NCBI RefSeq assembly: GCF_009192775.1
Contig: NZ_VTFX01000006.1
Location: 1-64,000, forward strand
DNA from: Arthrobacter yangruifuii
Lineage (GTDB): Bacteria; Actinomycetota; Actinomycetes; Actinomycetales; Micrococcaceae
Length of the DNA: 64,000 bases
Direction of reading: 5' to 3'
Part shown: in pieces, positions 61,550 through 64,000 of the stretch
How the letters are laid out: every line of letters starts with the position of its first letter
Numbering within the stretch: position 1 is the stretch's first letter
Translations under genes and position numbers: made by a program
Notes under the pieces: generated by a model
Seen by the model: only the letters and a program-made list of their open reading frames with translations
Databases searched by the model: none
What the model was told of the DNA's origin: nothing

Positions 61550-61688
61550 CGGGGCTCCTTCAGGGCTGGTGAGTGCTGGGATTCCTACACACAGTAATGC
61601 AGGCCACTCAGGGGCGTGTGGTTGTCCAATGGGCCCGACATGCAAAGAACTGTTTGCAAATAAACCTTTGCACTGTCATGCTGGGTCC

Positions 61689-62309
61689 ATGACCGCAGAT
61701 CCCAGCCCCGCACAGCAGCCGACCCACGCCGGAGACCGCGTCCTCGACGGTCCCGTCCTCAAGGCCCTCGCCCACCCGCTCCGGGTGCAGCTGCTGGACA
61801 TCTTGTCCCAGTACGGGCCCCAGACAGCGAGCAGCATGGGAAAACGGGTGGGGGAATCGAGCGGAGCCACCAGCTACCACCTTCGGCAACTGGCCCGGCA
61901 CGGCCTGGTCCGCGAAATCGAGAACCGGGGCTCGGGGCGCGAGCGGTGGTGGGAACGACCGCACGGCTCCCTGATCCTCAGTACCTCCACGCCGGAACAA
62001 GACCCGGCCGTCCGGGAGGCGGCCCGCCAGGTCAACCGGCACTTCGTCCAGGGGCGTGCGGAGGCCCTGGCCGCGTTTACGGCGAGCAACCCGTCCGAGC
62101 TGCCGGCAGAGTGGGCGGACGCCGCCATGCTCAGCACGCTCAACGCCCAGTTCACCGCGGACCAGCTCAAGGCGTTCACCGGCGAGATGGAAGCGATCCT
62201 GCGCGAAAAGCTCGAGGCCTACCGGAGCGAGCCCGGAACCCCCGGAGCCCGCCCCGTCCAACTGCACTTCAACGCCTTTCCCCTCATCGACTTCCAGGAG
62301 CAGCCATGA
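61689..62309 (+). CDS. ArsR-like helix-turn-helix regulator
   Basis: A 206-residue protein with an N-terminal winged helix: VLKALAHPLRVQLLDILSQ, then SSGATSYHLRQLARHGLV and ENRGSGRERWWERPHG. The C-terminal ~110 residues are helical and unlike classical ArsR metal sensors; no metal-binding Cys pair is seen. ATG at 61689 was chosen because the helix-turn-helix starts soon after; the open frame extends back to 61392. Its stop overlaps the next small gene by 4 bases (ATGA). Confidence 0.85.
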   Translation: MTADPSPAQQPTHAGDRVLDGPVLKALAHPLRVQLLDILSQYGPQTASSMGKRVGESSGATSYHLRQLARHGLVREIENRGSGRERWWERPHGSLILSTSTPEQDPAVREAARQVNRHFVQGRAEALAAFTASNPSELPAEWADAAMLSTLNAQFTADQLKAFTGEMEAILREKLEAYRSEPGTPGARPVQLHFNAFPLIDFQEQP

Positions 62310-62524
62310 GTTCTGCCAGCCTCGTGTACTACCCGTCCGCCCCCGCCGCCGTCCACGCAGGATTCACGTCCCGCGCCCTGATCCGCCTCGGCACGGCCTT
62401 CATCGCCGCCGGCTCCAGGCTCGCCCAGCCCGAAGGACCGGAAGTGGCCCTCTTCAGGGAGCATCTGGAGCGCCGGACCGATGCACGGGCCATCGCGCAC
62501 AGCGGCCTCCACCTGATGTTGTAG
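62306..62524 (+). CDS. Small hypothetical protein coupled to the regulator
   Basis: A 72-residue protein whose ATG overlaps the regulator stop (ATGA), so it is translationally coupled. It is Ala/Leu-rich with a possible amphipathic helix (HAGFTSRALIRLGTAFIAAG). No family is recognised. Coupling to an ArsR-like regulator hints at a shared job. Confidence 0.6.
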   Translation: MSSASLVYYPSAPAAVHAGFTSRALIRLGTAFIAAGSRLAQPEGPEVALFREHLERRTDARAIAHSGLHLML

Positions 62525-62541
62525 GACAGCGCCCCGGGGCC

Positions 62542-63693
62542 TTAGTCCTCAGCCGGAAGAAGCCAGGCACGATCCTGTTCGAAGGACACCTGCACGAAGG
62601 TCCCGGCCTGCAGAATGTCCCCCGGCGCGGGGTCGTAGCTGACCGCGGTGACGTTTCCAGCCATCGTCTCGATCTCGTACTCGACCCACGCGCCGTAGAA
62701 AACGGACTTGAGCACACGTCCCTGGTTGCCGGAGACCTCCACGGCTTCCGGGGCCGCTGACAGGAGGACGGATTCCGGCCGCACCATCAGGCAGACGTGG
62801 CTGTTGGCCTGGAGGGCATCGTGGGCAGGTACGGCATACGAGGCCCCGAGGGCATGCACGGAAGCCCGTGTGCCCTCGGCGCCTGGAATGAGTTCGCCAA
62901 TCGAGGTGTCAATGAAGTTTGCCCGGCCAATGAAGTCGGCTACAAAGACCGACGCCGGCTGGCGGTACACCACCTCGGGCGTCGCCACCTGTTCGATCCG
63001 GCCCTGGCGCATCACAACAATGCGGTCGGACAGGCTCATGGCCTCGTCCTGATCGTGTGTGACGTACACGCTGGTGATCCCGAGTTTGTGCTGCAGGGCC
63101 CGGATTTCGGTGCGCATCTGGACACGGAGCTTTGCATCGAGGTTGGACAGTGGCTCGTCGAAGAGCAGCACCTTCGGCTTCATTACCATCGCGCGTGCCA
63201 GGGCCACACGCTGCTGCTGGCCGCCGGAGAGCTGGTTCGGCGCCCGGTCCGCAAGCTTGGTGAGACTCATGGAGGTCAGGGCGAAATTTACCTCTTCCTC
63301 AACGCGTTTCTTGGGGAACTTCTGCAGTCTTAAGCCGTAGGCGACGTTGTCGAACACGCTCATGTGCGGAAAGAGGGCATAGGACTGGAACACCATCGCC
63401 ATCGGGCGCTTGTCCGGGGTGAGTTCCAGCATATCTTCGCCGTCGAGGGTCAGTTTTCCGGCAGACGGGGTCTCGAACCCGGCGATCATGCGCAGGGTGG
63501 TGGTTTTGCCGCACCCGGACGGGCCAAGGAGGGTGAGGAATTCACCCGGGAGGATATCGAGGTTGATGCCTGCGACGGCGGGTTCAGCGCTGGCCCCGCC
63601 GGGGTACTGCTTGACGAGGTTATCCAGGTGCAGGCTCCCGGACGGGAGTTCTGTACCGATGGTCTTGCTGGTGGTGCTGAGGGCTGTTGCCAT
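62542..63693 (-). CDS. ABC transporter ATP-binding protein, PotA/FbpC/PhnT type
   Basis: A 383-residue import ATPase: Walker A GPSGCGKTT, FQSYALFPHMSVFDNVAYGL, signature LSGGQQQR, Walker B VLLFDEPLSNLDAKL, VTHDQDEAMSL and a C-terminal TOBE domain (from about residue 285). It belongs to the iron/polyamine/2-aminoethylphosphonate importer group. ATG at 63693 was chosen because GGAGAACACC precedes it; the open frame extends further upstream. The permease partner precedes it on the same strand. Confidence 0.9.
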   Translation of the reverse strand: MATALSTTSKTIGTELPSGSLHLDNLVKQYPGGASAEPAVAGINLDILPGEFLTLLGPSGCGKTTTLRMIAGFETPSAGKLTLDGEDMLELTPDKRPMAMVFQSYALFPHMSVFDNVAYGLRLQKFPKKRVEEEVNFALTSMSLTKLADRAPNQLSGGQQQRVALARAMVMKPKVLLFDEPLSNLDAKLRVQMRTEIRALQHKLGITSVYVTHDQDEAMSLSDRIVVMRQGRIEQVATPEVVYRQPASVFVADFIGRANFIDTSIGELIPGAEGTRASVHALGASYAVPAHDALQANSHVCLMVRPESVLLSAAPEAVEVSGNQGRVLKSVFYGAWVEYEIETMAGNVTAVSYDPAPGDILQAGTFVQVSFEQDRAWLLPAED

Positions 63694-63725
63694 GGTGTTC
63701 TCCAGGGTTATGCGGGAAGCGGAGG

Positions 63726-64000
63726 TCAATTGAGCCGCGTCGGTGCGCTGCGGTCGCGGATGAGGAGGTTCATCAAACCGATCACTCCGAGCACGATGGC
63801 GATGAGGATAGTGCAGTACGCGAAAGCGTTGCCGAAGCGGCCGGAGTCAACTTCGGAGAGGATCTGGGACGTCATGATCTTTGTCTGCGGGGTGGTGATG
63901 AAGATGATGGGGGACAACGTGGTCATCGCACGGGCAAAGGCGTAGGTCAGGCCGGAGAGCAGTGCAGGACGGATCAGCGGAAGCGTGATGCTCCTGAAGG
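63726..64000 (-). CDS. ABC transporter permease, 3' end (partial)
   Basis: The C-terminal ~90 residues of a binding-protein-dependent permease of the FbpB/PhnU type: LPLIRPALLSGLTYAFARAM, the family motif MTTLSPIIFI and a final hydrophobic helix, then MNLLIRDRSAPTRLN. The gene continues beyond the window. It ends 32 bases before the ATPase start, so the two form one importer operon. Confidence 0.85.
   Translation of the reverse strand, partial: FRSITLPLIRPALLSGLTYAFARAMTTLSPIIFITTPQTKIMTSQILSEVDSGRFGNAFAYCTILIAIVLGVIGLMNLLIRDRSAPTRLN

Noticed and set aside
1-64000. CRISPR arrays, intact insertion sequences or a prophage
   Set aside because: No regularly spaced repeats, complete transposase or phage structural gene was seen; only recombinase and regulator relics near 54 kb.

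Overview
The window looks like chromosomal DNA of a high-GC actinobacterium, most likely Arthrobacter or a close relative in the Micrococcaceae. The support is high GC with GC-rich third codon positions, GTG/TTG starts, the DUF3090 / SCO1664-like / histidine-phosphatase trio seen in actinobacteria, and many actinobacterial-type lipoproteins. The genus is inferred from gene content and was not tested.

Layout. 0-3.3 kb: the end of a 23S rRNA gene, a 5S gene, a divergent aldo/keto reductase / HxlR regulator pair, a second orphan 5S gene, a TMEM175-like membrane protein and tRNA-Ser(GGA). 3.3-8.6 kb: a MacB-type ABC exporter divergent from a two-component system. 8.7-12.5 kb: an SDR (FabL-like), an acyl-CoA/AMP ligase and a KAS II in one operon. 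12.7-16.4 kb: a PAP2 protein, a DUF305 lipoprotein, a DsbA-like lipoprotein and an MpaB-type protein. 16.4-22 kb: a Wadjet-type operon jetA-jetB-jetC with no visible jetD. 22.3-27 kb: a less GC-rich island with a MarR regulator divergent from a TauABC-like importer and an aromatic-acid-decarboxylase-like amidohydrolase. 28-29.8 kb: pyruvate oxidase (poxB).

30-45.5 kb is the most interesting part. Two divergent gene blocks around a GntR/FCD regulator together encode what reads as a complete route from D-lysine or pipecolate to 2-oxoglutarate. The plus-strand block holds a polar amino-acid ABC importer, a DadA-like D-amino-acid dehydrogenase and an ornithine-cyclodeaminase/mu-crystallin-family ketimine reductase. 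The minus-strand block holds a FAD amine oxidase (pipecolate oxidase candidate), an AmaB/ALDH7-type aminoadipate-semialdehyde dehydrogenase, a Glu/Leu/Phe/Val-dehydrogenase-family enzyme (candidate for deaminating 2-aminoadipate), an HglS-like 2-oxoadipate dioxygenase/decarboxylase (DUF1338) and a YdiJ-like FAD/Fe-S D-2-hydroxyglutarate dehydrogenase. Two steps appear to use families different from those of the Pseudomonas putida pathway.

45.5-54.6 kb is a scarred accessory region. A decayed copy of the SCO1664-like/DUF3090 gene pair lies about 5 kb from the intact pair and is split by small lipoprotein/membrane genes and a large acyltransferase. Truncated serine-recombinase and LysR genes follow. 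55-64 kb holds assorted single genes: a large lipoprotein, an FMN alpha-hydroxyacid oxidase, two GrpB-family proteins, a VOC protein, a nucleoside-deoxyribosyltransferase-like protein, a PaaI thioesterase and an ArsR-like regulator. The window ends inside an FbpC/PotA-like ABC importer operon. No CRISPR array, intact insertion sequence or complete prophage was seen.
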